From: Gordionus sp. m RMFG-2023
Taxonomy: Eukaryota; Nematomorpha; Gordioida; Chordodea; Parachordodidae
Direction: 5' to 3'
Assembly: GCF_954871325.1 (NCBI RefSeq)
Contig: NC_088775.1
Location: 2,217,473 to 2,281,472, forward strand
DNA: 64,000 nt
Of the stretch, positions 44,915 to 63,672 are shown piece by piece; within the stretch, counting starts at the first letter, position 1; each line of letters starts with the position of its first letter. The notes beneath the pieces are model-generated. The model did not search any database, was not told the origin of the DNA, and worked only from the letters and a program-made list of their open reading frames with translations. The position numbers were made by a program, and so were the translations under genes.

Positions 44915-47895
44915 ATGTCAACAATTTGCAACATCTGTGCTAAACTAATTAAAGTGACAAAGGGCAATCTTTTATACAAACATAGTTACAAAGGGTCAAC
45001 ATGTCCTTCCTCTCAAAAATTTCCAACCAATGAAATTATAACAATACCCAAACCCTTATTAAATATTATTGAGCCTCATCCTCCCCCTATTAACACAGAT
45101 TTTCTTGAAAGATTTTTTGAATGGAAAAATGGACCCACTTTAACACATCTACCAAATAAATCTAGAAACCTAATTTCAAAATTTTGTTATTAAACTTATC
45201 ACAAAAGTTAATGATAACTTAAATTGTTTAAAATCATGGGAAGAACTTATTAACCTTTTCTCACAAATGTCTTATACGTCCCGCTAACAAAGAGAGCCCA
45301 TTACATGAACAAATAAAATCAAACATTGATAATTTTGACACTATTCAAATGATTAACTACAATAATAATGTTAAAAAGCAAGTAGATGATATAACACACA
45401 AATGCAAAATAATATCAAATAAAATAGATCAAAGTGACATAGGTGGTCAGCGTCTACATGATAGTATATTCACTGGATGCAAACCCCCCTCAAAAATATA
45501 TATCTACTCCCCTAATATATCAAAATGTTATACATAGATAATTTAAAAATGTAATGGAAAATTTTCTAGATTATTATAGACCCCCTAAAATGCCTACCCC
45601 TTACCCCATACCACCTACCCCTTACCCCTTTATAGATATTAGGATGCAAATGTTCCTAACCCCCCCCCCCCCCACCATCTTTCTCCTATGAAGAAACATT
45701 ACAACTATTGAAACAACTACATCCTGAAGCTTCCACAGATAATCTACCCATCTCTCCAATCCACCAGACTGTAGTTTTTACCAGTGATGAAATAGTCAAT
45801 GCTATCAATTCTTTCAATAAAAACTCAGCAGGTGGTCTTGATGGTTTCAGACCCTCCTATTTTCAATACTTAATTAATTCAAAAAATTCTTCATATAGTT
45901 CTGTCATCAAGGTTTTAACAACTTTTTGAATAACATAATAAATAATGATATTTAATTCAAAAAATCCTTCCCATAGTTCTGTCATCAAGGTTTTAACAAC
46001 TTTTTGTTAACATAATAAATAATGATATTCCATTACAAACACACCAAATCCTTTTTGGTGCACGTCTAATTGTTTTATCTAAGCCAGATGGTGGTACCCG
46101 TCCCATTGCAGTAGGCTCCTTTTCAGAAGATTAATAGCCAAAATAATAATCGAACACATCAAACATGATGCTGTCAACATATTAAATCCTTATCAACTAT
46201 TGGGATCAAGGGTGGCTGTGAAATAGCGGCTCATACCTTGAGAATTTACTTAGAAAACCCACCACCTGATTCTGTAATATGTAAACTAGATTTCAAAAAT
46301 GCCTTCAATAGCCTACATTGTACCTCATTTTTGAAATTCTTCTATGAAACTTTTCCCTGTTATTCTAAATTTATTGAATCCTCATATGGTTTTCAGACGC
46401 CTTTGACATATGGATCTTATCAGATTTTATCCCAAGAGGGCATCCAACAAGGGGATCCATTAGGACCTCTTCTTTTTTTTTGGAATCCATCATCTCATCT
46501 ACCAAATTAAACAAAATTTCAACCTAGATCTTAATCTATGGTATTTAGACGATGGGAACATATGTGGCCCTTCAGCTAATGTACTAAGCGCCTTAAAACA
46601 CTTGGAAATCAATTCCCAAGCTATCAGCCTGATACTCAACATAAATAAAACAGAATCATGTTTCTTAAACAATAAGCCACAAAAGTTGGAAGGCTACAAA
46701 ATATTGCTCCTGACAGCTTAACCTTACTTGGGTCCCCATTAGCTAATACGACCAAGTCGGAAGATTTTCTCCACAAGATTTTTAAGAACTTTTACAGTAT
46801 GGAGAACATTCTTAGTCTCCTACCAGCTCTTCAATCTTTATTTTTAATTCGCAAATGCCTGTATATACCTAAATTTATGCATATTTTCCGGTCATCATCT
46901 TTTTTCAAAAACAATGAATTTATATCTAAAATTCAGGATAAATTTAAAATATTTATGGAAAAAATTTTAAACATAAATTTAAACTCATTTAATTGGTCAC
47001 TTGCTCAGTTACCTTCTAAACTAGGCGGTTTCGATTTTTTCCCGCTCAATCTTTTATCCTTATCATCATTCGTATCATCTAGATTATCTAACAATTCTAT
47101 GATTTCTGGCTTCATATGCCCTACAGATCATTTATTAGACGACGCTATTGACAAATGGAAGGCAAGCACACCCATTAACACCGTATTACCATCAATCATC
47201 ACACACAAAAATTTTTTCACACCTTTAATCCCTAAATACCAGACAGATATATCAGTCAATCCACCTTTAGATTGCATTCAACTCCTCCAATTATCTGACA
47301 GACTTGGTGGTCATGAATGGTTAGAATCACTCCCTATTTGCAACCTTGGTAATCTCTTATCAGATGAACAACTGAGAGTAACCATTGGTTTACGTCTAGG
47401 TTGCGATATAGTACAGCCTCATGCCTGCATAAAATGCAAATCACCCGTTGATTAAAAGGGTAGACATGGCTTAAATTGCATTTTTAGTCAAGGGCGACAT
47501 CAACGCCACTCAGCTGTAAACCATATAATAAATAGAAGCTTAACAGCTGTACACATTCCAAACAATCTTAAGCCATCAAATTTATCTCAAGTAGATGGTT
47601 TAAGACCTGATGGTATGACAACCATACCTTGGGCCCTCAGCAAATCACTCATATGGGACTACACGTGTGTCTCATCATTCCTTCAAACATAAATTTCAAT
47701 TTAATAACACAGGCTGAAATTAAAAAGATAAACAAATATAAAAATTTTAAAAACATTTTATTCACTCCAGTAGTGACTTCTACTAACGGGCATTTTTCGC
47801 CTTCAACATTTTTGTTTTTAAAAAATCTTGCTAATAAAATACGACTTTTCACAAATGAACCAAGAGAATTCCTTTTTGACAAAACATTCAATTAG
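44915..47895 (+). pseudogene. Non-LTR retrotransposon ORF: zinc finger, reverse transcriptase, nuclease-like tail
   Basis: Blocks in order, in several frames: CNICAKLIKVTKGNLLYKHS (Cys/His finger-like start, 44915); FTSDEIVNAINSFNKNSAGG and LDGFRPSYFQYL (RT motif region, about 45775-45880); VICKLDFKNAFNSLH (first catalytic Asp, about 46275); LSQEGIQQGDPLGPLLF (about 46430); WYLDDGNICGP (catalytic DD pair, about 46540); SLAQLPSKLGGFDFFPLNLL (about 47000); CIKCKSPVD; HGLNCIFSQGRHQRHS; LRPDGMTTIPWALSKSLIWD then YTC (about 47605). The last resembles a PD-(D/E)xK, restriction-like endonuclease. RT and such a nuclease in one ORF is typical of R2/CRE-like and related LINE clades. The frame is broken by several stops and frameshifts, and about 75 bp of the RT is duplicated at 45880-46030. 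The C-terminus is incomplete. Confidence 0.85.
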
Positions 47896-48204
47896 AAATT
47901 TTTAGACTCAATTATGGTTCCTTTTTGGGGACTCAATTATAGAATTTTATTTTTAATTATATAATTATAAATTTGTAAATTATAATATTTTTAATTAGGT
48001 TTTATGTAAATTAAATAATATAATTTAAATAGCGTAAAAAAAAAAAATTAAAAAATTATTATATTTATTTAATTAGGGTTATAAAATAAGTTAAATAATA
48101 AAAGTCAATCTGTTAATGCTAAATTAATATTTAGTGAGTGATATTGATATTCTATTTTTAACATAAAATTTGATTGCTAGCTGACATAGTAAATATTATT
48201 TATA

Positions 48205-49850
48205 CTAGTAGAAAGCCCGTCAAAAATGACGGGGAATGAGACTTTTATTCATTTTTTTACTATAGATGTCATGCATCCCTCACAATATTAGGAAGCATTA
48301 AATTATAAAAGTTTATCCAGTCCAGCTTAACCCTTAATAATTTGTTAAAGATATTCCCATGTCAGGTGCAAGCTAATATAAATTTTGAGGTTCCAAGCCC
48401 AGTTGTATCCAATATAATTATGAAAATTTTTTCCCACCAAGAAGATAGTTAAATTTTTAATTAATTTATCATCACATGAAGGGGAATTATATGATTTACC
48501 AATAAGTTTAAAATATAAAAAAAAACATGTGAATTCCGTATTAAGGGAAACTGGGAAGGCCTGGGCAAACCACTTATTAGAGAATCATGACAAATAAAAT
48601 AAAAATAACCGACTCTTATACTTTTTGGTAATATGATCAATTATAATTATATATAAAAAATAAATTTTTGTGTATTATATAGGGTTATTGTAGCTTTTCG
48701 GATAAATTTAATGTATGTCTTGCATTTCTCAAATTATTTGTCTATATTTTATTTTAAATAAACAAAAAATGCTATCTATTTAAATAAAAGTGCCATTAAA
48801 CACTAATGAAACTTATATGCAAATTGTATATATATAAAATATAAGATAAAAAAAATAAATAAACCTCCAGAGGAGTTAATTTCAAGAGTAGTTTATTATT
48901 TTGGCTACCAGTAACTCTAGAACTGGCAAGCGTTTGTTTATTCGTCATTATTTTCTTAGCTTATCTTTAATAGATTTATCAAGTTTTGTAGCAATGTAAG
49001 GGATAGCCTAGACAAATAAAGAAATCAGTCAAAAATATAAATAAACTATTGTTGAAATTAAACAAACATTAAAATAATGTAAAACATGTAGATGGGTCAA
49101 TATTAGATGCATATTTCTAGTAGTTGGAGGGCTATCATCAAAAAAAAATTTTGGAGGACTTATCAAGCCTATTATGATTTTCTAAAAGTTAAAAAATAAC
49201 ATGATGAATGTAATGTTATTAAGATAAAGGTTAATTAATTGTAAGGTAATTAAAAAATAAGATTAAAAAAGGGGGGAAAAAAGAAGGTATAAATTATTAT
49301 ATAATAAAAATAATAAAAATTAAATTAAAGGAATTGATAAGGTTTGGCTATCATCAGAAAAATATTTTTTGGGGACTTATCAAGCCTATTATGATATTCT
49401 AAAAGTTAAAAAATAATATGATGAATGTAATGTTATAAAGTATAAATAGGTTAGGATAAGAATATTTAAATATTTGAATATACTTGGCTATCTTCTTAAT
49501 TATTGGTTATGAAAGAAAAATATGAGTATAAAAAGATTTCATTAATATGTAATTGATAATATGAGATGAAAATTGATAAGGTAATCTAAAAAATAAAGAA
49601 AGGATTAGTGAAATAAAAAGTATCATTCATATTTACAAATATGAGGGAATATTGTTTTTATCAATTCATCCATGTTAGGTACGTGTACACCATCAATTCC
49701 ATTCATCTATATGAATAAAATAAAATAAAATCAACAAATAAAAAAAATAAAAATAAATACGTATCGATGACATGACGAGCGATGACATGACGAAGCGATG
49801 ACATGACGTAGCGATGACGTAGTGAGGACATCGGAAAATTATAATATAAA
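48205..49850 (-). mobile_element. Possible non-autonomous Helitron-like segment
   Basis: On the - strand a hairpin (CCCGTCATTTTTGACGGG) is followed by CTTTCTA and CTAG, then a T. That is the layout of a Helitron 3' end (hairpin, short spacer, CTRR, T). The other boundary is guessed from the run of GATGACATGACGAAGC-type repeats at about 49764-49830. No Rep/helicase coding was seen. Confidence 0.35.
49125..49445. repeat. Direct duplication of about 95 bp, 216 bp apart
   Basis: GGCTATCATCA followed by GACTTATCAAGCCTATTATG and AAAAAATAA.ATGATGAATG occurs at about 49130-49222 and 49346-49440, inside the 7-kb element. Confidence 0.85.
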
Positions 49851-50370
49851 TGTTTTAATTTAATCTAATATTTAAAATAGTATTCATTTAATAAATATTT
49901 AGATAGTCTTATTAATTTTTAAATAATAAAATTAAATCTATATTTTACTTAATAGAATTATAAAAGAAATCTTTCAGGGGGCAATCAAAAAAATTTATTT
50001 TTAGTTCAAGGGGTTAAGATTTCATTAAAAAAATTTTTTGCTTCAGGGGGCTATTCAAATTTTCCAGGGGACTCGAGCCCCTGCGCCCCCCCTTAGGGAC
50101 GCCACTGGTTCTAGCCATAATTATTTCCTCAAGGAACCTTAAGGTTGTACTTGGATTTCTTTTTAAATGTTAAATCTCAATCTTCCTCTTCCCCAGTGGA
50201 TATTAGTGTCCAAGATTTTGGAATATTTTTCTTCATAGTGATAGCTCATATAGTAGGTAGGCAAAATATTTTGCTTATTATTTTTTAATATTTCATAAAA
50301 TTTATAATAGATATACTATACTTAAAATAAAAAACAACAAAAGAAATATTGATTCGATAATAATTTTATT

Positions 50371-51365
50371 ATACACTATGTTCCAATAGAAATGATAACC
50401 CTTTTTGTTTTAGCAATAAATCAGTCAATTTGGGATAAATTATCAATTTTTTCTGGGAATTTTGTCAAATTCTATCAACAGGGTCTAAAGTTATACACAT
50501 TGAAATTTGGACAAGCAAAATTCAAACTTTCCCAAAAAATTATTTCTTTTATTATTTTTTAATAAACTTTATAATTCGACAATAAATATTTATACATCAA
50601 CTTTTACAATTAATTCGAGTCAAATGTTGTTGTCTACAGCTTGTTTTTTCTCATTAAAGCTGCAACCTACACCCTATCAATTTGCAGATTTACCGGTTGA
50701 GTTACTATTAACATCTGATCATTCGTGAACCATATGAAATGAACTAACCTCTGTGGGTACTTTCATAGAAGTTGTTTACGTACCAGACGGGTATTCTTAT
50801 TCGCATCGGGGGTCCTTTACTGAAGCTTGCAAAATACAGTTTCTCATATATAGACTAATATTTTGCGAGTACCAAGTCGGTATTCTTGGATCAATATGGA
50901 TGTTTTAACCGAATCAATTTCCCATAGTACGAACTGGGCGTGATTTACCATCACCATATGGATTTTTCTGCCTGCTGTTCTTGTAAAATCAATTTATGCA
51001 ATCAATAAGGATTCAATGCTGTGCTGCGATAGACCATCTTTTAGATAACTCCTTGAAATTTAGGCTCCTTAATGTTCTTCTTGTCTTAAATTTTAATTAA
51101 ACTAAAGTCCTATTTAGTGAAACCATTTTTTTTATCGTCTGCTTGTTTAATAAAAAAAAATTTTTTATACAAAGTTGGAAAGTTCGAATTTTGTTTGTCA
51201 AATTTTGAATGTGCATATCATTGGACTCAATAGAATTTGATGAAGTTTATTGAACATTGTTAGTTTATTCTTCTCTTAGTCTCTTGAATTTTATAAAATC
51301 ATTTTTAAAATCGGCTGATTTATTGCTAAAACAAAAGGGCGTCACTTTAACCAGAAGTTTGTATA
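50371..51365. mobile_element. Tc1/mariner-like inverted-repeat element (about 1 kb)
   Basis: The left end reads TATACACTATGTTCCAATAG and the right end, reversed, TATACAAACTTCTGGTTAAA. Both continue to CCC followed by TTTTGTTTTAGCAATAAATC. Insertion at TA and this end layout fit Tc1-like elements. I could not recognise a transposase inside, so it is decayed or non-autonomous. Confidence 0.6.
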
Positions 51366-51820
51366 AATAATATTTCAATTATGCTTTAGTTTTGCCATTT
51401 AGATTTTTAATTGCATTATTTAATATTATATTTTTATTTTCCTACCCCAAGGATCTGAGTCTTGTCACTCAATGATATCTATAGGTAAGCTTCCTATTCT
51501 TTTATTAGGTCATGCAAACGCTACAATATGTAAAATAATTGAGAAATTGGTTATAGATTATGATAAAATACATGTTTTCTTACAAACAATTCTATTACCA
51601 CAATGCCGGTTGCAAATTTTATTAAAATTGTAATAATATTTGAGAACTAATTAGTCCCACATGATAAAATTTATCGCGATTTTGAATTTGCATAAGCTCT
51701 AAAATGTGCAAATAATAAGTATTTTTGTATATATTGTATTAGACCTAGTAGCGTATCTAGCTATTAAACTAACTGAACTTTAAAGTGATGTGATTCATAC
51801 AGATTTTTTTAAAATTTACC

Positions 51821-52265
51821 TCTTCTCTTCTCTTCTCTTCTCTTCTCTTCTCTTCTCTTCTCTTCTCTTCTCTTCTCTTCTCTTCTCTTCTCTTCTCTTC
51901 TCTTCTCTTCTCTTCTCTTCTCTTCTCTTCTTCTTCTCTTCTCTTCTCTTCTCTTCTCTTCTCTTCTCTTCTCTTCTCTTCTCTTCTCTTCTCTTCTCTT
52001 CTCTTCTCTTCTCTTCTCTTCTTCTTCTCTTCTCTTCTCTTCTCTTCTTCTTCTCTTCTCTTCTCTTCTCTTCTCTTCTCTTCTCTTCTCTTCTCTTCTC
52101 TTCTCTTCTCTTCTCTTCTCTTCTCTTCTCTTCTCTTCTCTTCTCTTCTCTTCTCTTCTCTTCTCTTCTCTTCTCTTCTCTTCTCTTCTCTTCTCTTCTC
52201 TTCTCTTCTCTTCTCTTCTCTTCTCTTCTCTTCTCTTCTCTTCTCTTCTCTTCTCTTCTCTTCTC
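51821..52265. repeat. (CTCTT)n pentanucleotide microsatellite, about 445 bp
   Basis: The unit TCTTC is repeated with only a few 3-bp slips (near 51930, 52020, 52048). The long open frames it creates on both strands are artefacts. Confidence 0.98.
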
Positions 52266-53361
52266 TGTAAAACTCAAGTGGAATTCTCAAAGAAGTTATA
52301 TTTCAAATAATTTACAAAGATAGCCAAATACAAAGATGCCATTTATTACGCATATTGTAAATTAATTAAATGCCTTATTTAGCTTCTAGTGGCAATAAAG
52401 ATTGACGTAACCAATAGGGGAAAGGGAAATGGGAACACTTCCTCCCCTCCGGCATCTCTTCCCCAAAAATTTATAGTGGTTATTCTTTCTTTAAAAAAAA
52501 TTAAAACGGCCAAAGATATATAAAGAAAATTCTTAAAAATATCCAATAAAATTTGATGAAACTTAATGAGACTATATTAAAAATAATTCTGTTACATAAC
52601 TATGTCTTCTTATCTTAGGCTGGGGGTGTGGGGGGGGGGGTGGGGAGAAATAAAATATTTGGAAATTGGTATAATCTGAATAATAAAATTGTATATTTCT
52701 TATCTCTATATTTTTTTCAGAGTAAGCCTGGGGATTAGTGTAGATTAAAAATTACAACATAACATCTCGATATGGTTTAAAAAAAAATACCTTCTTTCTT
52801 ACATTTTGTTAACCATCCGCATAACTGTAATAAATCATAAGATGGGGGAGGGGGGGTTAGTCTAAAAAACGTTTTTAAACAAAATATCTTAGCATGGATT
52901 GCAACTGAAATAAAATTTTAAAAAATCTTTCGATTGCTCCCGTTATTCATAATCTTCAGATATAAGTTATTCAAGATGAAAGATTTAAAATAAATATGGG
53001 CACCAAGTAAGCCTATTGGAACGAATAAAAATAGATTTAGGTTTTCAAGAATATCGGGCTGGGGGGGGGGTGGAGCTAATAACTTAAAAATTTTTTCTTA
53101 AATATTATATTATATATATTTATAAAAAAATTGTTCTTTATAAATTTTGTCAACCTCATCAATAAAAAAAAATAAGGATAAATTAAAATATAATTTCACA
53201 TTTATACATTTAACTGAGCTTGGCTAGACGAAATTCTATTACAATATATATATATAATTTTTTTTTTTTTAAATATCTTTCTTTTAATTTAAAAATTTTA
53301 AAATTAATAAATATACCTATAAAAATATATATTTCGAAAATTAACAATTTAAGAAAAAAAA
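52266..53361. other. Intergenic, upstream flank of the secreted-protein gene
   Basis: Three poly-G runs (about 52630, 52848, 53062) stand out in AT-rich sequence. No exon was recognised. A promoter for the gene starting at 53362 should lie at the right end but shows no clear motif. Confidence 0.4.
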
Positions 53362-58538
<5,177 letters not shown>

Positions 58539-59399
58539 ACATGGGTTACGGTATTTTCACATAAAACTTGCCAACAATATACTCAAATCAAAACAACAAA
58601 AATGTTGATTATTTATATTTTATAATTATTAAAAATAAACAATATGATGATAATTCAATAAATTTTATTTTATTCATTTTTGAGATTATTCGAAATGAAA
58701 ATTTAAAAAAAAAACAATAATAAAATTATCCAAATAAATTTTTAATTTTTGACAATGGTATATATATGTATATGTTTTTAAATATAAATGTTACTATATA
58801 ATTAAAGGGTATTCCAAAAACATATGAAACACACCTAAAATTATTTCAAATCGAATTTTTATTTTAAGTATACGACATGATTAGGGTTGTTTGATCATAA
58901 ATCATAATTAGCTCATTTTGTCATTTCGCGTTTGTGCCACTTAAAAAAAAGGAAGAAAAAACTGACCTTATGTCTAAAAATTTCGGCAAATGGATCAAGC
59001 TAATCTTTAAAAGTTTTGTATCCCCGTTTTTTCATATTTTTTTTAACATTCCCTAGGTATCAAATTCCACGCGTCAAAATAATCGCACAAATTATCGGGA
59101 GCACTATGGATAAGAATATTTTAGCATATACTCTCTGATCATCGCTTCTAGACATGGGGATGATAATATAGAAATGTTATCACTATCTTCGAGATACAAT
59201 TAAAAAAAAAGTATATTATGAACATTTAAAATCACATTTTTTTTTATTTTGTGGAAACTATACAAAAAAAAAAATTCTAAAGTAACTTAAAATGTAACTA
59301 ACGGCGCGCAACTTTTTTTTTGAAAACGCTAGCGATAGTGATAGTTCGCTAAAAAAAAAATTTGTGAAATAGCTGTAGCGATATTTACTGGAAAGGGAT
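58539..59399. other. 3' flank of the secreted-protein gene
   Basis: AT-rich; no exon or element recognised. A polyadenylation signal could not be singled out. Confidence 0.4.
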
Positions 59400-59464
59400 T
59401 TTTAAATTTGATGGTTTTAATTTTTATCAAAAACGTATAGGTATTTTTGTGTAGTAACCTACCC

Positions 59465-59630
59465 TATAAATTTAAGAAGAATTTAAGCCATGAACTTTTG
59501 ATTATCTTTTGAATTTATATGAGTAATTCGTATAAAAATTAATGGAAAAACAAGAATAATTCAACTGTTTTTATGGATAATTTTCTAAGTTTCACAGTGT
59601 GGATGCTCTATTAATATTGGTATGCATTGA

Positions 59631-59678
<48 letters not shown>

Positions 59679-60150
59679 AAATAAGTTTATATTAATATTA
59701 AACCAAATTATTCCGTATTAAATGACGAAGACTTTGAAAGAAAGATAGCAAAAAAGATAATTCCTTTTTATATATAATAATTAAAAAATAGGTATTAATT
59801 TACATATTCACGTGGCTAAAAACAGGAGGAAAATAGTTCCTTATGATAGTTCATGTAATTTTTACCTAAATTTTTAATTTTAGAAAATAATTTTAAAATT
59901 TTTATAATTTTTTTTTTTAAAACTTGATAATTTTGTAAATTATGAATTTGTACATTATAATACTTTATTGATTTTTTTTTTGCATATTAATATATAGGTG
60001 CCACCTGAAACAACTCCCCAAAACTGGTGCGTAGTAAGAGATGAATAGCTCATATTTCTAGAGTAAAAATATAAAAAAAGGCATAGTAAATTTATTAAAA
60101 AATTAAAAATTTAGCATTTGTTTGTTCAAATAAAAAAATATGTGTAAATT
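59465..60150. repeat. Left arm of a large inverted duplication
   Basis: Blocks here reappear reversed at 63145-64000: AGCCATGAACTTTTGATTAT / the right edge; AATAATTCAACTGTTTTTAT / about 63925; CACGTGGCTAAAAACAGGAG / about 63470; ATAGTTCCTTATGATAGTTC / about 63445; GGTGCCACCTGAAACAA / 63286-63303. A short (GAAA)n at 59632-59681 corresponds to the microsatellite of the right arm. Confidence 0.85.
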
Positions 60151-60439
60151 CGTTTAAATTTTACGTCGATTATTATAACAATAATATAAATGGGATTTTT
60201 CCGTTGATGCGGAAAAAAAGCGAAGCTTAAGCATGTAGGGAAGTTATGATAAGATTTAATCTCTACAAGGGCGGAAGTGCCTGATTTTTTGATATGTTCC
60301 CTAAGGAGAAGCGGATTTACTTTTAAACAATGGTAAATCTTTACAAGGATCGAAAATTGAATTTCATGTCAGGTTAAGATTATATCAGGAATTGGATAGT
60401 TTTCGTGCAGACGTAAGGTCTCCAAAACATAACTGTATA

Positions 60440-60728
60440 ATTATAATTACTCAAAATAAATGATATATGTTATATGTGGTGTCTAGTTTCTATGAATAAA
60501 AATAAGATATTTTTATTTCTACATTCAAAAATTCAACAATAAAATTGATAAATTTAGATATATTTTAAAAAAAAAAATCCGAATCCCGACATAACCCGGC
60601 CCGAATTTTTTTATAGGCCCGGCCCAGTGCGAACTCAATATCCTCTAACCCGGTCCGAAGCCGGTTCGGGCCGGGTCGGGCCGGTTCGGGCTGGGTCGGG
60701 TCGGGTTGGGTCGGCTTTTGCAGATCTT
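60440..60728. mobile_element. GC-rich MITE family 3, reverse orientation
   Basis: It ends GGCTTTTGCAGATCT. GGTTCGGGCCGGGTCGGGCC strings and TGGTGTCTAGTTTCT are the reverse of blocks at 9082-9328. Confidence 0.65.
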
Positions 60729-61493
60729 TAACTGTGATATTAGTAAAGGATGAAAGATTTTTCTCGAGGTATTATCTCGATTCGGTTAAATATATGATAG
60801 GTTAGTTTTAGGGAGATTTAAATTAAAGCCACATAAGGATTTTAACGAAACTATGAAAGAAATTTGTAATGGTTGAACACGATGTGACAAAATAATAAAA
60901 CCCGGGGTATATTAGAACCAGGGTTGGTTCTCACATAAGGAACTCGTTTCCAATTTACGTGTTATACCAAAATATACCCGCTGGCCTAAATTGAGATCAA
61001 ACCCCCCTAAAATACAGTTTCCTTACTTGTTTTACTAAATATATAGTTATACTCTAATTCAATATATAAAGATATCACTGACAATTCGGAATTTGAGATA
61101 AAACACAACGTTTTTTGGGGGGATTTCAGAACTAGATTTGTTTTTATAGCAAAAAAATGGAGAAACTTTTTATATTATTTGGCAAAAATATTAATTTATA
61201 ATTTTCATTTTGTCACCTTTCAAATCAAATATAACCCTAATCTGACTTTTTTTTTTAGTAGTCAATTTTAAAAAATATACTTTAAACCGCTCTAATTACA
61301 ATCTTATCTCAAATGGGATTACCTACTGCTACATTTATGAATGGGAATTTCTACATAAATGAGCCCTAAATAAATTTGAAAATAGGGTTTTCTGTATCAA
61401 AAATCTTGAGAATCGTCGATATAAGGTTAACGATTCTAGGATAAATATTTTGGACTCAAAATATAGAGAAAAATCTATTTTCTAAATACTAAT

Positions 61494-61692
61494 TAGTGTT
61501 ATTAAACTACTCGCAAGATTTAATCCAGAAAAAAAAATATTAAGCCAGCCTGAAGATTTTACTCATAGAAAGAACAAAATGTCTAAACATATATTATCGA
61601 TATATCGAGGATTAGGCAATATTTTTTTCTGGCTAAAATATTGAGTTACCCGTTTTAAAAATCGGCTCAAAACGAGCCATTTTACAACACTA
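61494..61692. mobile_element. hAT MITE family 1 copy
   Basis: It runs from TAGTGTTATTAAACTACTCG to GAGCCATTTTACAACACTA. Flanking ATACTAAT and CTACCAAT match at 6 of 8. Confidence 0.86.
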
Positions 61693-61780
61693 CTACCAAT
61701 ATCGACTTCTTCAACCTAAAAGATGAAATATATGATAGGTGCATTGTATAAAAAATTCAAATTTGGACTAAAAAACCTCT

Positions 61781-62717
<937 letters not shown>

Positions 62718-62740
62718 TAAATCTATGATAGGTGCATTAT

Positions 62741-62948
62741 AGTGTTGTTGAAAGGCTCGTTTTGAGCCGATTTTTTTTAAAGAGGCTAACTCAATATTTA
62801 AGCCAGAAAGATATTGTCTAAGCCTCAAGATTTGGTTAATTTATATCTAGACCTATGTTTCCTTCTGCCAGCAAAAATCTTCGGGCTTGTGCAGTATTCC
62901 TCTGGATAAAATATTTAGTTAGCCGTTTTTTTTTAATACAATACATAT
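62741..62948. mobile_element. hAT MITE family 1 copy at the microsatellite edge
   Basis: It starts AGTGTTGTTGAAAGGCTCGT and ends in a degraded TTTTTAATACAATACATAT. Flanks TGCATTAT and TGCATTGT match at 7 of 8. The empty site survives at 61733-61760 left of the microsatellite, which supports these limits. Confidence 0.86.
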
Positions 62949-63144
62949 TGCATTGTATAAAAAAATTCAAATTACTAAAGACCTCTGGAATCTAAATCCT
63001 ATGAGTAAAGAAGAATCATCTTAATATATTGTATTTTAATAATATTTATTATATTTAATTTTTTTTTTTTTAAAAAAAATAGAAATATCGACGTAAAATT
63101 CGGCGAATTTTATTAATTTTTATTAAATAAAAAAAATTATACTT

Positions 63145-63628
63145 AACATATAAGGCATTTAAAAAAATTTTTTATATTATTTGAACAAATGCTGTTTTCT
63201 CGATAAATTTAAGAAATTCTCTCACTTTTTTGTTGCTTTTAAGATATGAATCACTCGTTATCTAACGCACGAATTCTTAGAAATTGTTTCAGGTGGCACC
63301 CCATTTATTAATATAAGTATAAAAGTGAAGCGTTATAATTGTACGAATTCATAATTATAAAAATTATCAGTTTAAAAAAATAAATATATAATTTTTTTAA
63401 ATTAATTTTTCTAATATAAAAGTTTAGTAAAATTAATGACTATCATCGGAACTATTTTTCTTTTGTGTTTAGCCACGAGAATAGGTAATTTTTAATATAT
63501 AATTTAATTATAGTGTAATAAAAAAAAGTTTCTTTCTTTTCTTTTCTTTTTCTTTTCTTTTCTTTTCTTTTCTTTTCTTTTCTTTTCTTTTCTTTTCTTT
63601 TCTTTTCTTTTCTTTTCTTTCTTTCTTT

Positions 63629-63672
<44 letters not shown>

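Larger units (their letters stand above)
43036..50107. mobile_element. 7.07-kb hAT-like TIR element enclosing a reverse transcriptase
   Basis: The left end is CAGGGGCGTCGCTAGCC and the right end, reversed, is CAGTGGCGTCCCTAAGG. They share CAG.GGCGTC and resemble the 462-bp element next door. The 8-mer GTTCTAGC is duplicated exactly at 43028-43035 and 50108-50115. Both ends are followed by GC-rich subterminal sequence (GGGCTC...GGCCCGC on the left; GACTCGAGCCCCTGCGCCCC on the right). I found no hAT transposase. The only coding remnant is a non-LTR reverse transcriptase at 44915-47895. The remainder is AT-rich: about 1.9 kb on the left, and 2.2 kb on the right that includes a possible Helitron end and tandem repeats. 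The reverse transcriptase could be a nested LINE or cargo. Confidence 0.85.

Noticed and set aside
43036-50107. The element as an LTR retrotransposon or virus-like element
   Set aside because: No long terminal repeats or capsid/protease blocks were seen. The RT is of non-LTR type and the ends are short inverted repeats with an 8-bp duplication.
51769-52323. Long open frames on both strands over the (CTCTT)n tract
   Set aside because: They are products of a pure pentanucleotide repeat (EEKRR and SLLFS repeats), with no start context or splice sites that make sense.
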